DNA of 64,000 nucleotides from Podochytrium sp. JEL0797 (GCA_027596195.1 JADGJG010000011.1:45070-109069); one strand, 5' to 3'. Positions 45,584-57,244 are shown, counted from the stretch's first letter. Translations and numbers: made by a program. The notes: generated by a model from the sequence alone, not told the origin.

Positions 45584-46080
45584 AGCGCGAGCTGAACACG
45601 CGTTGGAAGCGAACGAAATAAAGAAAATTTTTCCTTTACTTATCTTTAAGTGGTATGGGTCGCCAAAAGGTTCTTTGCGCGCCACCCTCACCGCGTTTAC
45701 ACATGCAAGGCTCGACCCGCGCCGCCTTTCTCGTTCGACACGATCTTCGGTGAGTCTGTGCTCGGACGCGCGACCGAACGTTGTTGAAGAAACTCGTTAA
45801 CAGGAGTTAAATTGAAATAGAGCTTTGCATCGCAATACCCTTTTGCCTGAACGCGTCCGCCTGCATGACTGCGCCGGCAGTGGCTGGCGAAACATTTTAA
45901 AAAACGAAAGTTGATTGACGTTTTTTGAGGGATGAATTGTAGAAAAAAACGTAAGCGCGCGTGGAAACAAGAGAATAAAGGTGTTTCGTGAATTACAAAA
46001 GCCAAAGTTTCGAATTGGCGCTGTCATGACTCATGGTGATGGGGGGGGGACGCCAAAAGGTTCCGTGCGCCACCCCGGCG
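45562..46080 (+). pseudogene. Relic of a duplicated FKBP 3' end
   Basis: The end of the RDEL gene plus its 3' flank (45562-45690) recurs in decayed form at about 45915-46080. Both have tgagggatga.ttgta followed by aagcgcg, a..gcgtgg.a, aataaag and finally cgccaaaaggttc..tgcgc.cacc. The second copy retains the last codons and polyadenylation region but no FKBP domain. It points to another array member lost in front of the USP gene. Confidence 0.65.
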
Positions 46081-46123
46081 ATGCCGCCGATTCCCAAAAA
46101 CTCTCCGAAAACTCAAAATTTGC

Positions 46124-46735
46124 ATGACATTCGACGACGTTTTCCCTTTCACGCAGCCCGCTGTCAAGACGAGAGTGATCTGTGTGGCCCTGGACGAATC
46201 CAAGGTTCTGTTTATTCTCCTTGTGGGCAGTGGGGAATACAACCACAAATACTCACCACTAACGAAACAGAACGCGGAAGCCGCTTTCACGTGGGCCAAA
46301 ACGCACCTTCTCCGCGACTCTCAAGAATCATCCTCCACGGTCGATGAAGTTGTGTTGCTGCACTGTCGCGCACCTCCCGCTTCGCTGGTGTTTCCGCAGG
46401 GCGACGACGTGTTTGGCGAAGCCGTGATTTACAACAACAAGGATTATGCCGAGTGGATGAACGAGCAGAGCCGCATCGAGTCGCACAACTTGATCAAGAA
46501 ATATGCCGAAAAGTTGATGGATGGGCAGAAGGGGGTGGTTGTTCGCGGGATCGCGTTGGTTGGCGATCCAAGAAACGAGCTCTGCGAGGCGGCGCATCTG
46601 TTGCAGGCAGAAATGATGGTTGTGGGAACCAGAGGTATGGGAATTTTGCGCAAGGCACTCATGGGCAGTGTGTCCGATCATTTGCTTCACCACCTCGAAT
46701 GCCCCGTTGTGGTTGTTCGCGAATCGCAAGTTTGA
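46124..46735 (+). CDS. Universal stress protein (UspA) domain protein
   Basis: Starts at ATG 46124 (MTFDDVFPFTQPAVK). The domain begins VICVALDESK and continues AEAAFTWAKTHLL. It ends with the nucleotide-binding signature VVGTRGMGILRKALMGSVSD and HHLECPVVVV. Between ESK and NAEA lie 66 bp (46204-46269) starting gt and ending ag that are also open in frame. They look like an intron of length divisible by three, because other Usp proteins have only a few residues there. Function in fungi is poorly known; the G-x-x-G-x(9)-G-S/T loop suggests ATP binding. Confidence 0.85.
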   Translation: MTFDDVFPFTQPAVKTRVICVALDESKVLFILLVGSGEYNHKYSPLTKQNAEAAFTWAKTHLLRDSQESSSTVDEVVLLHCRAPPASLVFPQGDDVFGEAVIYNNKDYAEWMNEQSRIESHNLIKKYAEKLMDGQKGVVVRGIALVGDPRNELCEAAHLLQAEMMVVGTRGMGILRKALMGSVSDHLLHHLECPVVVVRESQV

Positions 46736-47001
46736 TTTGATACCTCTATGTTCTTTATCTTCTCTGCTTCTCTGCAATCAATATACTGTATTTTTTTGAA
46801 GTTGCGCATCAACAGCATTTTTGAGATGAATCATTTGGAAAAAAGGTTGCCAAGCGAGTTCGGACACTCGAAAAGTTGACGAAGGCATCAAGAAAAGGGC
46901 GATTGGTGATTAATCGTGGATGAGAATAGCTACTTCCATGGTGGAAGACCAGTGAAAAAGCGAGGTTGTTTGATTTTTTTTCTTTTTGTTTTCTTGTGGA
47001 C

Positions 47002-50000
47002 ATGGTTGCGGACAACACGATGGAGACGACAAGCACGATGGACACTAGTGACGACGCGCATCCGTTCCACACTTCTTCGGGCGAAGCCGTCAGCGGGGCA
47101 GCGCTTTCGTGGGCCACGTGTGAAGACGAGGCGTGCGCGGCGTTCGCCTCTGCCGTTGTTGCGTGCGACGAGTGCTGCTCTGTCTACTACGCACAGAAGC
47201 CGCGCCTCGACGCCGATGCACACGCCATCGCGCATCAGCGCGACCAGCGCCGTCTCAAAGACGCCTTGTCTTTGATCGCGAATGCCGCTGCCTTGGACCA
47301 AGACAAGAAAATGCGTAGGATGTTCACCGTGAGTGTGTGTGTCCCTTGCGATACAATCTCAACCCATCACAAAGCAGACCTACGCGTACGAAATCCTCAA
47401 GTACCCTGAGTATCTGCAAGACTGGGAGACCGATGCCCTCTTTATCGCTGCCCTCCTCGCCTGTCAGCGCGTCAAGATGCTCAAGCTCAAAACCCCATTG
47501 CTTCCAGGAATCGTGCTTCTTGCTGCCCATGAGAATGCTTTTGTGCGCAACTGGGCCCTCAACTCCATGGTCCAGATGGACCCGTCGCTCTACACGGACC
47601 GTGCCCATTTCGACTCGATCGATGCCAGCGTGCGAGTCATTGTGAACAGGGTCATGAACACCACCCCGCAGCGCAAATACAACCTCGTGTCTGACCCCTT
47701 GAACCTCTGGCACTGTCTTGCCACCGTCCTGTGCTGCTTCACTCCCGAAGGCATCCTCACACTCCTCGAAATGTTCCCCACCCTCGATGCCTTTGTGTGC
47801 GAATCTCTCTTGAAACACGCCCCACTCGACTCGGACCCACTGTCGCCATTCCCCCACATTCTCACATGTTTCTCCAAATTCCGCGACGCCAACGTCCCCA
47901 TCGCAAACGCCTCCACGCACCTCCTCACCTCCCTCTGGTCCTCCATCCTCTCCTCCACATGGTTCCAAATGACCCTCAAAACAACCCTCTGGCTCGAAAC
48001 CACGACAAACCTCCACGACACATGGACCACCGCATTCGCATGGATCCCCTCCGTCCTCGCGACCCTCCACCCGTTAACCCCACCCTCCTCCCACACGGTC
48101 GAAGGCCTCCTCACGAGTCTCGTGAACGACTTTGAATCCTGCAGCATCCACGCGAAACCAGAACTCGTGCGACTCGCGTTCCTGCCCATCCTTTCGACGA
48201 TCCACACGTACACGTTGCCCAAACAAGCCGTGGACGCCCTCTGCGCCGCGAGTCTGAGCTGTTGCAGCGTCGACAGCGATATCGTGCTCACGCGGCTTGT
48301 GATGGAATGTCTCGATGCGGATGTGGACACGTTGGAGCAGGTGTATCAGGACATGTATCGCGAGTGTAACGGGTTCGATGAGGCTGCGCCTGGTGCGAGT
48401 TTGTTGCATGCCGAGATTTGGAGAACGTTGGGGAGTGCGAGGGGTGGACATGCCAGTTTGGCGCCCGTGTTCCAACACGTGTTTAAAGTGTTTGGACGCT
48501 GCTTTTTGTACGATCATGTGAATCTCGAGTGTGCTCCTAAAAGTGTGGGAGAGTTTTCGGCCGCGCAGAGAGAGTATGTGCAGAGTTTTAATACGGGGTT
48601 GTCGTTGGTGTGGTTTGTGGTGCATCGCGGGTTGGGGCTGAGTGCGTCCATGGGAGGGGAGGAGGTGGCGAATATGGCTGAGATGTTGTATTGTTTGGTG
48701 TGCAGGAGTGATGATATTTCGAAGCTGGCCAAGAAGATTTTGTGCGATCGGGCTGAAGTGGACACGTGAGTTTGTTTGTTTTTTCCTTTATCTCCCCCCG
48801 CACCTTTTTCTGAACTGAACTGAATTCTGATTTCGACGCGCTTCGCACAAAACCAGATACGAAGCCATGCTCTCCTGGCTCCTCCTCCAAGAAAACAACG
48901 AATCTTCCAAAATCGAAACCCTCGTCACGATCCTCGACACGTTCCGCGACCTCTGCACCATGGGCGGCCCCCCTCTCCTCGGCTGCGCCGAACGAATCCA
49001 AAAAGTCCTCACACACGTATACACGGTCGTATTCTCAAGCGACGAAAGCTACCGCTTCAACGACACCAACTCGGACCTCTGGATCAAATCATGGCCCTTT
49101 GTCTCGAGCGTGCTCTCTTCGAGCGTGAAATGGGCCAAACAGGATTTGAGTCTCAAAAAGGACATCAAGCTCATTATCGCACACACGTTCCATATCGTGC
49201 GACACCTGTTGAACCACTGCAACGTGTTGACGTCGAAACACATGATCTCGTCTGCAACGGTGCCGTTCATGAATACCGTGTGGAGTCTGTTTCAGTGGTA
49301 TCGTGTGATGGAGGATACGATTCGAGAGGAAGCGGTGGCGTTGACGGTGGTGTTTTTGAAGGCGGCGGAAGGGTTCCGGTATGTGTTGGATGAAGCGCTT
49401 GTTGGGGCGATAGTGCAGTATATTGATGGGAGTTTGAAGTCGAGGTTGAGTGAGGCGAGTAAGAAGGTGTTGGAGACGTGGATGGTGGGGATGTTGGATC
49501 GGCAGGAGGCCAAGAAGCCGAAGGTGGCGGTTGTGGAGCAGAAGGTTGTTGTGCAGGAGGTGGCGAAGGCGGGGAGGAAGGTGAGTGGGGGGGTGTCGTC
49601 GGTGGTGGCTCCGGCTGCCAAGTTGAGGAAGGTGGAGTCGACGGCGGAGGCGATCAAGCGAGGTATTGTATTATCTCCTCTGCCTTTGTGGGAATTCTAA
49701 TGCATTTGCATTTTCAACAGTTCAAGCTCTCCCGGTGGCCCCCAAACCGGCCGGCAAGCTCCCCGCGGGTCAAATCTCGAAACTCTCTCAACTGCGTCAA
49801 ACGCATATCGCCGAGCAACGTCGCCACGTGCAAGAAGCCACCAAATCACGCACGATCGCCACAATCCTCGCGCGCGGCGACTCCTCAGACGAAGACTCCT
49901 CCACGTTCAAACCAAGTTCCATCAAAATGCTCGACGAAGACGGAATGGCCGTGGACCTCTCCCTCCACAAGAAATCGCTGCAACCGCACAAACTCCAATC

Positions 50001-53000
50001 GGGCCCCGTCCCCAAAAAGAAGGTTATCACGCGGTTCCGCAACATGAACGAACTCTACAAAATCTTTTTGCGATGGCGCGTGGACGATCGCGGAAACGTG
50101 CCGCAAGAGTTTCCGTTCGAGTTGGGCAAGATCCCCGATCGGTTTGAATCGAATGACGATTACGCGAATGTGTTTGAGCCGTTGGTTGTGTTGGAGTTGT
50201 GGGAGCAATTCAAGACTTCGGTGGAGGAGACGGATTTTGGGAAGGCGTTTGCGTGGACTTTGGATAGTTGTATGATGTTGGATGAGTTTCATGGTGCGTT
50301 TTTTTCGCTTTTGTGTTTGAGTGTGTGTTTGTGGGGTTTGATTTTTTTGTGGAACTGACTGGTTGTATTTTTTCTCGGCACCCACTCTCCACTCAGACAT
50401 CACATTCATGCAACCCTTTGAAGACTCCAAGAAGCGCGTGACGGACTCCGACCTCATCTACATCCAATCCTCTGGCGCCAAAACCACCGACCGCAAAGGT
50501 TTCCTCGGCAAAGTCCAAAAAATGTACACCCGCAAAGGCGAATCGACCTACATTGTCCGCGTCTACCTCAAACACCAACACATGATTGTCCCGCTCCTCT
50601 TTGAAAACTCAAAATGGTCCGTCACGAAACTGTTTTCCATGACGACCGTGATGCGCGAGTATGAGTCCTTGTTGCAGTTGCCGAAAGTGGCGTTGTGTTC
50701 GGAGGTGATTCAGCCGTTGTATAGGAAAAAGTTTGTGCCCAAGGAAGGGAGTGTGGAACGCGCCATGAAGATTTTTGGGGCGAATCGGCCGCAGGCGGAG
50801 GCGATTGCGACGGCTACACAAAGGCCGAGTGGGTTTGTTTTGATTCAAGGGTATGTATGTGTGTGTGTGGGGTTTTTGTTTCTCGGTTCTTTGGGATTCG
50901 CTGTGTTCGTTTTGGGGGGGTGTGCGCGTTCTAACGGAACTGAAACGTTTTTTGCAGACCTCCTGGAACGGGAAAAACCAAAACGATTCTGTCTCTCGTT
51001 GGATCCCTCCTGACGAGTGCCGCGACTGCCATCAGTACCCCCGGAACGACCATCAAAACTCCCGGGAGCGCCATTCGTCCACCGGGAGGAGGAAGTGCGA
51101 TTCGACCCCCTGGTGGTGGGAGCGCGATTCGACCTCCTGGTGGTGGGAGTGCGATCCGTGCGCCTGGTGGACGCGGTGGACCGCCGCAGGTTATGGCGTC
51201 GCGGAATGCGCCGCCAAGTACGGCGGCCAAGAAGAACCGGTTGATGATTTGTGCGCCGTCCAATGCTGGTGAGGAATTTCTTTTTCTTTTTTGGTCTCCT
51301 CTCTTGGTGGATGGCGCGCCTTTTTTTTATGTTCTGATTGTTTTTGGTTTTTTTCCACAGCCTGTGACGAAATCGTCCGCCGTCTAAAGTGCGGAATCCT
51401 CAACGCCCAAGGCAACCCGTTCAACCCCAAAATCGTCCGCCTCGGGACCTCCGACAGCATCAGCGCCGACGTCCGCGACCTCACAATCGAATCGCTCGTG
51501 AAGGAACAACTCGCGATTGACCACGAGTTCCGCAAAGTGAACCAAGAAACGAACGACAACTCACAATGGATTGCGCTCGAGAAGCATCAAGCCGAGTTGA
51601 ACAAGGAGCGGACGGCGTTGCGCGAGAAGGAGGAGAAGGAGACCAAGAGTGTGAAGGAGGCGGATTTGGTGCGTAGTGCGATTGCAAAGGTGTCGGAGAA
51701 GTTGAGGTCTGTGGATGAGCAGTTTAAGCAGTTGAAGCAGAAGAGGTTGGAGAGGGAGGGGAGTTCGGATCATATTCGGTCGAGGATTAAGGCGTCGTTG
51801 TTGTTGGAGGCTGACGTTATGTGAGTCTGTTTGCTTTTGGTGTATTTTGGGGTTGTGTGAGATGCTGACTTTGGTCATCTTGTCAGTATGGCCACGCTTT
51901 CCGGAGCCGGTCACGATATCGTCAGCACCCTTCAGAACTTTGAGTTCCCGACCGTCATCATTGACGAAGCCTGTCAATCGGTGGAATTGAGTTCCTTGAT
52001 CCCCCTGCGTTACGGAGCCAAGAAGTGCATTCTCGTGGGAGATCCGATGCAGTTGCCGCCCACGGTCTTGTCGCCTACGGCCAAGCGGTTTGGATACGAA
52101 AATAGTCTGTTCCAGCGCATCATGGGGATGCATGGAGACAGTGTGTGTTTGTTGAGGTATTTGGGCGGCGTTTTTTTGTTTTTGGTTCCCGCGGTTCGTT
52201 CAAGGCTAACGCTGTCTTTTTTTCTCTTGCAACAGTATCCAATACCGTATGCACCCCCACATCAGTTCCTTCCCCTCCCAGCAATTCTACAAATCCCGCC
52301 TCCTCGACGCCGAAGACATGTCCAACAAATGTATCGCACCGTGGCACCAAAACGCCGAGTACCCCACGTACCGGTTCCTCAACGTCGGATGGGGCCGAGA
52401 ACTCCGCGAACGTCACTCCCTCTACAACCCAGACGAAATTATCGCATGCGTGAACCTCGTGGCGAAATTGTGTATCGCGTTCCCGGGGTTGAAGTTTGCG
52501 TCGCGGATTGGCGTGATTACGCCGTATCGGATGCAAATGTTGAAGATGAAGGATAAGTTTAAGGAGAAGTTTGGGTATGATATTTTGGATTATGTTGATA
52601 TCAATACGGTGCGTTGTTTTTTGTTTGAGGGGCGGGGGGGGGGGGTGGGGGGGCGAGTTTTTTAATTTCTCGCATCCAGATTGACGCGTTCCAAGGTCGT
52701 GAAAAGGACATTATCATTCTGTCGACTGTTCGTGCGGGTTTGGGAGAGGCGGTTGGTTTCTTGAGGGATAAGAGAAGAATGAATGTGGCCTTGACGAGAG
52801 TAAGTTTTTTTTTGTTTTGATTCCCGCCGTTTCTGCATTTTCTTATACTCTACTCTCATCAGGCCAAGAACTCGCTCTTCATTGTCGGGAGGGGCGTGTC
52901 GCTCTGCAACAATGAGGACTGGCGTGCGCTCGTGGAGGACTGTCAGAGGCGGTCCATGTTTGTTGAGATGGAGAGGAAAGAGTTTGGGCCTGCGGCAAAG

Positions 53001-53036
53001 TTCAATTATGCCGCGTGTACCAACTTGAGGGATTGA
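47002..53036 (+). CDS. SEN1: Senataxin/Sen1-type RNA-DNA helicase
   Basis: Sen1 is a superfamily 1B helicase that ends non-coding transcription and resolves R-loops. The large helical N-terminal domain spans the exons from 47002 to 49660 ([30 protein letters not shown]). The helicase core holds Q-motif-like RPQAEAI, Walker A PPGTGKT, APSNA, a coiled 'barrel/stalk' insertion (51520-51820), Walker [33 protein letters not shown] and the last motifs [15 protein letters not shown] and [19 protein letters not shown] nine-residue repeat (SAIRPPGGG, about 51070-51180) is inserted between Walker A and APSNA. About ten introns. Start ATG 47002; another at 47020 is possible. AATAAA at 53088-53093 follows the stop. 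Confidence 0.94.
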
Positions 53037-53145
53037 GGGGTTTGAGGGTTTGAGGGGTTGATGGGTTGAAATTATTCGCGGGTCATGAATAAAGGATGAT
53101 TTATTGGGATTTTAATCGTTTAAGTACTTTCTTCTTCCTTTTAAA

Positions 53146-53265
53146 ATTTAAGCGCGCAAACTCATCGCCAAGGAGACATTGATCAATGCGTGGACACGTC
53201 CTTCTGAATTTCTGCACGTATTTTGGATGAATTCTGCTGAAGAGGTTTTGATTTCGGTCTGCTGA
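53146..53265 (-). pseudogene. Relic of the F-box part of the neighbouring F-box/LRR gene
   Basis: About 120 bp match 54985-55100 closely: the run gccaaggagacattgatcaa is shared, followed by cgtccttctgaatttctg and tctgctgaag. On the minus strand it reads RTCPRIDQCLLGDEFARLN against RTCRRIDQCLLGDEFARLN. It has no start codon and no LRR part follows, so it is a non-functional fragment between the SEN1 terminator and the ECL1-like gene. Confidence 0.8.
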
Positions 53266-53400
53266 CTTAAAAAACCGGATGACAATTTTTCATTTTTTCG
53301 GCGATTGCGCAATGACAAACAAGTTGTATATTCAGTTGTATATTCACTTTCACCAAAATAAAATTAGACTCACTAACAGATAGAAAGTAAATAAGGGAAA

Positions 53401-53841
53401 ATGGAGTACATGCTCGGCTGGTGTCTAGTCTGCGAGAAGCAGCTTCCCCACTGCTGCAGCGTGTACTGCTCACGGCACTGTCTGTGCAAGGATTCTGCAG
53501 CCAACGACGACGATGGCAGGATTCTTCTTGCACAACAACATCAAGAATTCTCCACCCGCGCGACTATCCACAACCGACCCTCCACCTCCACCACAGATAG
53601 CAGCGGCGCAAGAATGCGAACCGGCGCCACAAGCCAAGTTCCGAAATGCGACTGCGGCACCGCAGGTGCTGTTCCCCCTTCCCTTCGAAACCGAAGCGCC
53701 CGTGCCACTACCTTCGCAGGAACCTCTCTTGACGCTGCACCATTGGCTTCACAGATTTTGTCGCCCACTTTTTCATTGCAGTTCAAATGTCGACAGTGTC
53801 GTCGTTATGGAGGCGGCGGAATGGAGCTGAATGGGCTGTAG
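53401..53841 (+). CDS. Ecl1-like cysteine-rich small protein
   Basis: 146 codons, single exon from ATG 53401. The N-terminus MEYMLGWCLVCEKQLPHCC followed by SVYCSRHCLCKDS has the C-x2-C...YCS-x2-C pattern of the fungal Ecl1 family (zinc-binding regulators of stationary-phase survival in fission yeast). The remainder is a low-complexity Ser/Thr/Ala region with more cysteines (KCDCG, KCRQCRR) near the end. Assigned from the short N-terminal motif only, so moderate confidence. Confidence 0.65.
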   Translation: MEYMLGWCLVCEKQLPHCCSVYCSRHCLCKDSAANDDDGRILLAQQHQEFSTRATIHNRPSTSTTDSSGARMRTGATSQVPKCDCGTAGAVPPSLRNRSARATTFAGTSLDAAPLASQILSPTFSLQFKCRQCRRYGGGGMELNGL

Positions 53842-53979
53842 AAACCCTGGCAGCTCCCCTTTAACAACGTATATATTTTAATTTTTTGTTTCGTGTTGGT
53901 CCTTTGTTGAATAAAGGAATTTTATCGAGGAATCTCTATTTTGTGGAAAGAGATAAAATATTTAACGCGTAGAAGTATT

Positions 53980-55113
53980 TTATTTCTCAAACAGACTCTC
54001 TGGTGACCATTTTTGCAGATGCGCAAGATTTGTGCGCGACAGAGTTGTCTCTGCAACTCCAGCATTTCTTTCCAATTGAATATCACTCAACCAGCGCAGC
54101 CCCTCAAATGCAACGGGAACTTCTCCGCTGAATTGATTATGGCTGAGATTCAAATACGCCAGATGTGGAGTGTTCCACGACTTTGGGAGTTGGCCCATCA
54201 AACGGTTGTTGTTGACGCGAAATTTGTACAAGCTTGGAACACGCAAAATTGCACCCGGAAGCTCTCCAGTAAAACCATTGTGATCCAAGAGCAGCTCATT
54301 CAACAGTGGTAAAGCAAAGAGGCCCTGTGGGATAGATCCGTCCAGCCGGTTGAAATCAAGGCAAAGCGACCTCAACTTGGACAGTTCCCCAAAACAAGGA
54401 GGAATCGGCCCTGTCAGAGAGTTTTGGCTCAAGTGAATGTGTTCCAACTCTTTCAACCTCCCTAAACAAGACGGGATCTCGCCAGAAAACGCGTTGTCTG
54501 ACAGTGAAAGTTCTTCCAGAAATTCGAGTTGTCCCAGTGCTGCTGGAATCGACCCCACGAGGCGGTTGCCGTGAAAAGACAAGTCCTGCAACTGCGTCAA
54601 GTTTCCAATTTCTTTTGGAATGCAACCCGTGAGACCGCATTGTTCCAAATTCAACACTCGCAGGCAAGTGAGGTTGCCAATATCACTCGAAATTTGTCCC
54701 TGCAACGCGTTTGCACCCATGTACAGATATTCTAATTTTTGCAGGCCCCACAACCCACTTGGAAGAGGACCAAAGAATTCCGAGTTGTACAGATCGAGTT
54801 CTTGCAAGTTTGTCAGCAACCCAATGCTGCTGGGAATCAGGACATCCACTCGCGCACCATGGGTCCTCAGTTGAGTGAGGTTTTTGAGGGAAGTGGTGAT
54901 ATAAACGCGTTGATATGTTGCCGGCCATGAAAACCACTGCAGGTCGCGGCCTGTTGGATCAAACACGAACCGTGCCAAGTTCAAGCGCGCAAACTCGTCG
55001 CCAAGGAGACATTGATCAATGCGACGACACGTCCTTCTGAATTTCTGAACGTGTTTTGGGTGGAGTCTGCTGAAGATATTTTGAATGATTTCGGTCGGTT
55101 GGTCGCAAATCAT
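53980..55113 (-). CDS. F-box protein with plant-type leucine-rich repeats
   Basis: 377 codons without introns from ATG 55111-55113. An F-box-like start (PTEIIQNIFSRLHPKHVQKF, RRTCRRIDQCLL) is followed by a linker and about nine 24-residue LRRs. Their consensus is LxxLxxLxLxxNxLxGxIPxxLGxL, for example LVGSIPAALGQLEFLEELSL. This consensus is the plant-specific class, also common in chytrid genomes. There is no signal peptide or membrane segment. By family it could be a substrate receptor of an SCF ubiquitin ligase. A relic of its 5' part lies at 53146-53265. Confidence 0.85.
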   Translation of the reverse strand: MICDQPTEIIQNIFSRLHPKHVQKFRRTCRRIDQCLLGDEFARLNLARFVFDPTGRDLQWFSWPATYQRVYITTSLKNLTQLRTHGARVDVLIPSSIGLLTNLQELDLYNSEFFGPLPSGLWGLQKLEYLYMGANALQGQISSDIGNLTCLRVLNLEQCGLTGCIPKEIGNLTQLQDLSFHGNRLVGSIPAALGQLEFLEELSLSDNAFSGEIPSCLGRLKELEHIHLSQNSLTGPIPPCFGELSKLRSLCLDFNRLDGSIPQGLFALPLLNELLLDHNGFTGELPGAILRVPSLYKFRVNNNRLMGQLPKSWNTPHLAYLNLSHNQFSGEVPVAFEGLRWLSDIQLERNAGVAETTLSRTNLAHLQKWSPESLFEK

Positions 55114-55693
55114 CTTCGCGTTTTTTGGACGAAATTTTCCCGTTTACTTGATAGAACGAAAAATGAATGTTAAAAAAAAGAATAGTAATCTTCTATTTGT
55201 TTATCTAAAAAAAAATGAAAGTATTCCTTTTGACTCCGCAGTTTTTGTTTAAACGAAATACTACCTTCCATGTCTATGCGAACCTCCCCTCTGAGTAGAA
55301 AGAGGGGGCGGAGGGGTTTGAGATGGAAATTTAGGCCTCACTCCCGTCTCCCGAGAGAAGCCTCACCCATGCATCCAGTGCCAGTATTCCACCACCAATG
55401 CTTCCACCCTCAGAAGACACGTTCTGAGGTTGGAAGCATCGGCAGTAGAAAATTTCTTGGGGAAGTTGGCTTGTCGTGGGGAATCTACTCCAAGACCTTT
55501 AATACTGGACTGACACTGAACTCCACTGCTGCGAGCCTTTTGTCTCGAGTTTATTAAAAATAATCAAAACCATTAAATGAATGCTCCGAATCTTGTTACA
55601 AGTTTCTCCCATTTATAGCACTTTCAATTTTGATTCCAACTTTGACAGCTCCAAATTTGACAGCCTTTGTGTGGCTTTTTTGACAGGCGAAAA
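55114..55693. other. Intergenic region with a stable inverted repeat
   Basis: Promoters of the F-box/LRR gene and the glycosyltransferase should lie here. An open frame of 95 codons (55270-55557) has no known motif and overlaps the hairpin at 55398-55439, so I do not call it a gene. Confidence 0.45.
55398..55439. repeat. 18-bp inverted repeat (hairpin)
   Basis: ATGCTTCCACCCTCAGAA (55398-55415) and TTCTGAGGTTGGAAGCAT (55422-55439) are complementary with one mismatch around a 6-nt loop. It could be an RNA hairpin or the end of a small mobile element. No target-site duplication was seen. Confidence 0.7.
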
Positions 55694-57244
55694 ATGGCGA
55701 AAATCATTGTCCGCCCCAACCGCGTGTTGCTTGCTTCGCTCCTTTTGTTGAGCTTAACTTTTCTGGCAGCAATATTGAGTCAGTATCGCGTGCCCGCAGT
55801 AAGCCACTATTTCCCCGCTGTAAGTTGTGTAACCCCGCATTCCAGCGCCCCATCGAAACAACCCGCTGCCTCACAGCCGACAGCTTGCCCGCACCATCAC
55901 CTCACCATCAATCCCCGCACGCTAAGGAGAAACGGATTCCAATCCCCGACCTCCTCGCGCTCTGTCACACAGGCCAAGATGTCATGTTGACAAGGGAGTT
56001 TGCGCTCACGGGGCCGAACGTGAGGGAGATTTATTTGAGCACTTGTTTTCCGATTGAATTGAGCGCAGTTGAGTGTTTTTGTTTTGTTTGAAAAATGGAC
56101 TGATGCGGGAGGGTCCATTTTGTAGGGTCAGCGCGGGAGATCCATGGGCCATTGCTCCGATTTCGTGCAATATATTTATCACGCGGGGATGCGACTGAAC
56201 CCCGAATTCGACGACGAAACGCGTATCCAGAAAATTGCAAACTGCCCTCGGTCAACATACCTGCACGGCGCGTATCCGTGGGATATTTTCTTCACATACC
56301 CTCACATTCGCAACTTTTGGCTCCCAAACATTGAACAAATGGATCGCAAACAAGCGTGGATCCTCCCGCAAACCCACACCGTCCTCTGCAAAACCCACAT
56401 CTCATGCACTTCCCTCGCGGCGTATATGCGCCACTACAACCTTTCGAGACCCATCCTCAAATTCATGTCGCACAGCACCCCCGACGCGTCCTTACCCGAC
56501 TCCACCACAACCCCCATTAACGACAACACCAGCACCCCAACCATCGAGCAGCAAGACTTCAACGCGTTCCTACACGTTTACGGACACAGCCCCCTCAAAC
56601 ACACTCGCGAAATCATCCAATGCTTCGAATGGCACCCGGAATGGCCCACCCTCACAATCCTCGGAAACCAAGACGCAACCTCCCTCCTTCCCTCAACAGA
56701 CCCCGACGCGCCTCCCCGCACCTCCCCTTTCCCACCACCCAACATCCACATCCTCCCCCGCGTCCCAATCGCAACGCTCCGCCACCTCCAACGCACACAC
56801 GGCATTCATCTGTGTCCCTCCAAAAACGAAGGGTACGGGCACTACCTCAACGAAGCGCGAAGCCTCTCCGCCTTGGTTGTCACCACGAACCACGCGCCCA
56901 TGAACGAGTTCGTGCTGGACAACGAGTCAGGAATCCTCGTGGACCATTTAACCCCCCGCGAAGAATCATATCGCATGATTGAACCGTTCTTTCATCCAAC
57001 GGTGGACGTGATGCCGTTTCATGTTTGTGAAGGGGTCAAGCGAGTGATGGGGATGAGTGTGGAGGCGCGGAGGGAGATGGGGCAGAGGGCGAGGGAGGGG
57101 TATGAGCGGGATACGCGGGAGATGGAGCGGAATATGGAGGTGGTGGAGAGGGAGGCGGCTGTGCTGTTGTATGGTGACGCGTGGGTGGAGGAGAGGAGGA
57201 GGGCCGTGAGGGGTATTTTGGGGCAGTGTGTGGACACGTTATAA
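55694..57244 (+). CDS. Membrane-anchored GT4-type glycosyltransferase
   Basis: Type II membrane topology: after MAKIIVRPNR comes one hydrophobic helix (VLLASLLLLSLTFLAAILS). Two short introns follow (one at about 55799-55845, one near 56070-56126). The catalytic C-terminal half has the GT4 signature: HGIHLCPSKNEGYGHYLNEA then LVVTTNHAPMNEFV with the conserved E and NE. The middle has a Pro/Thr-rich insertion (56480-56560). Donor and acceptor sugars are not predictable; the anchor suggests a Golgi or ER enzyme. Confidence 0.78.
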
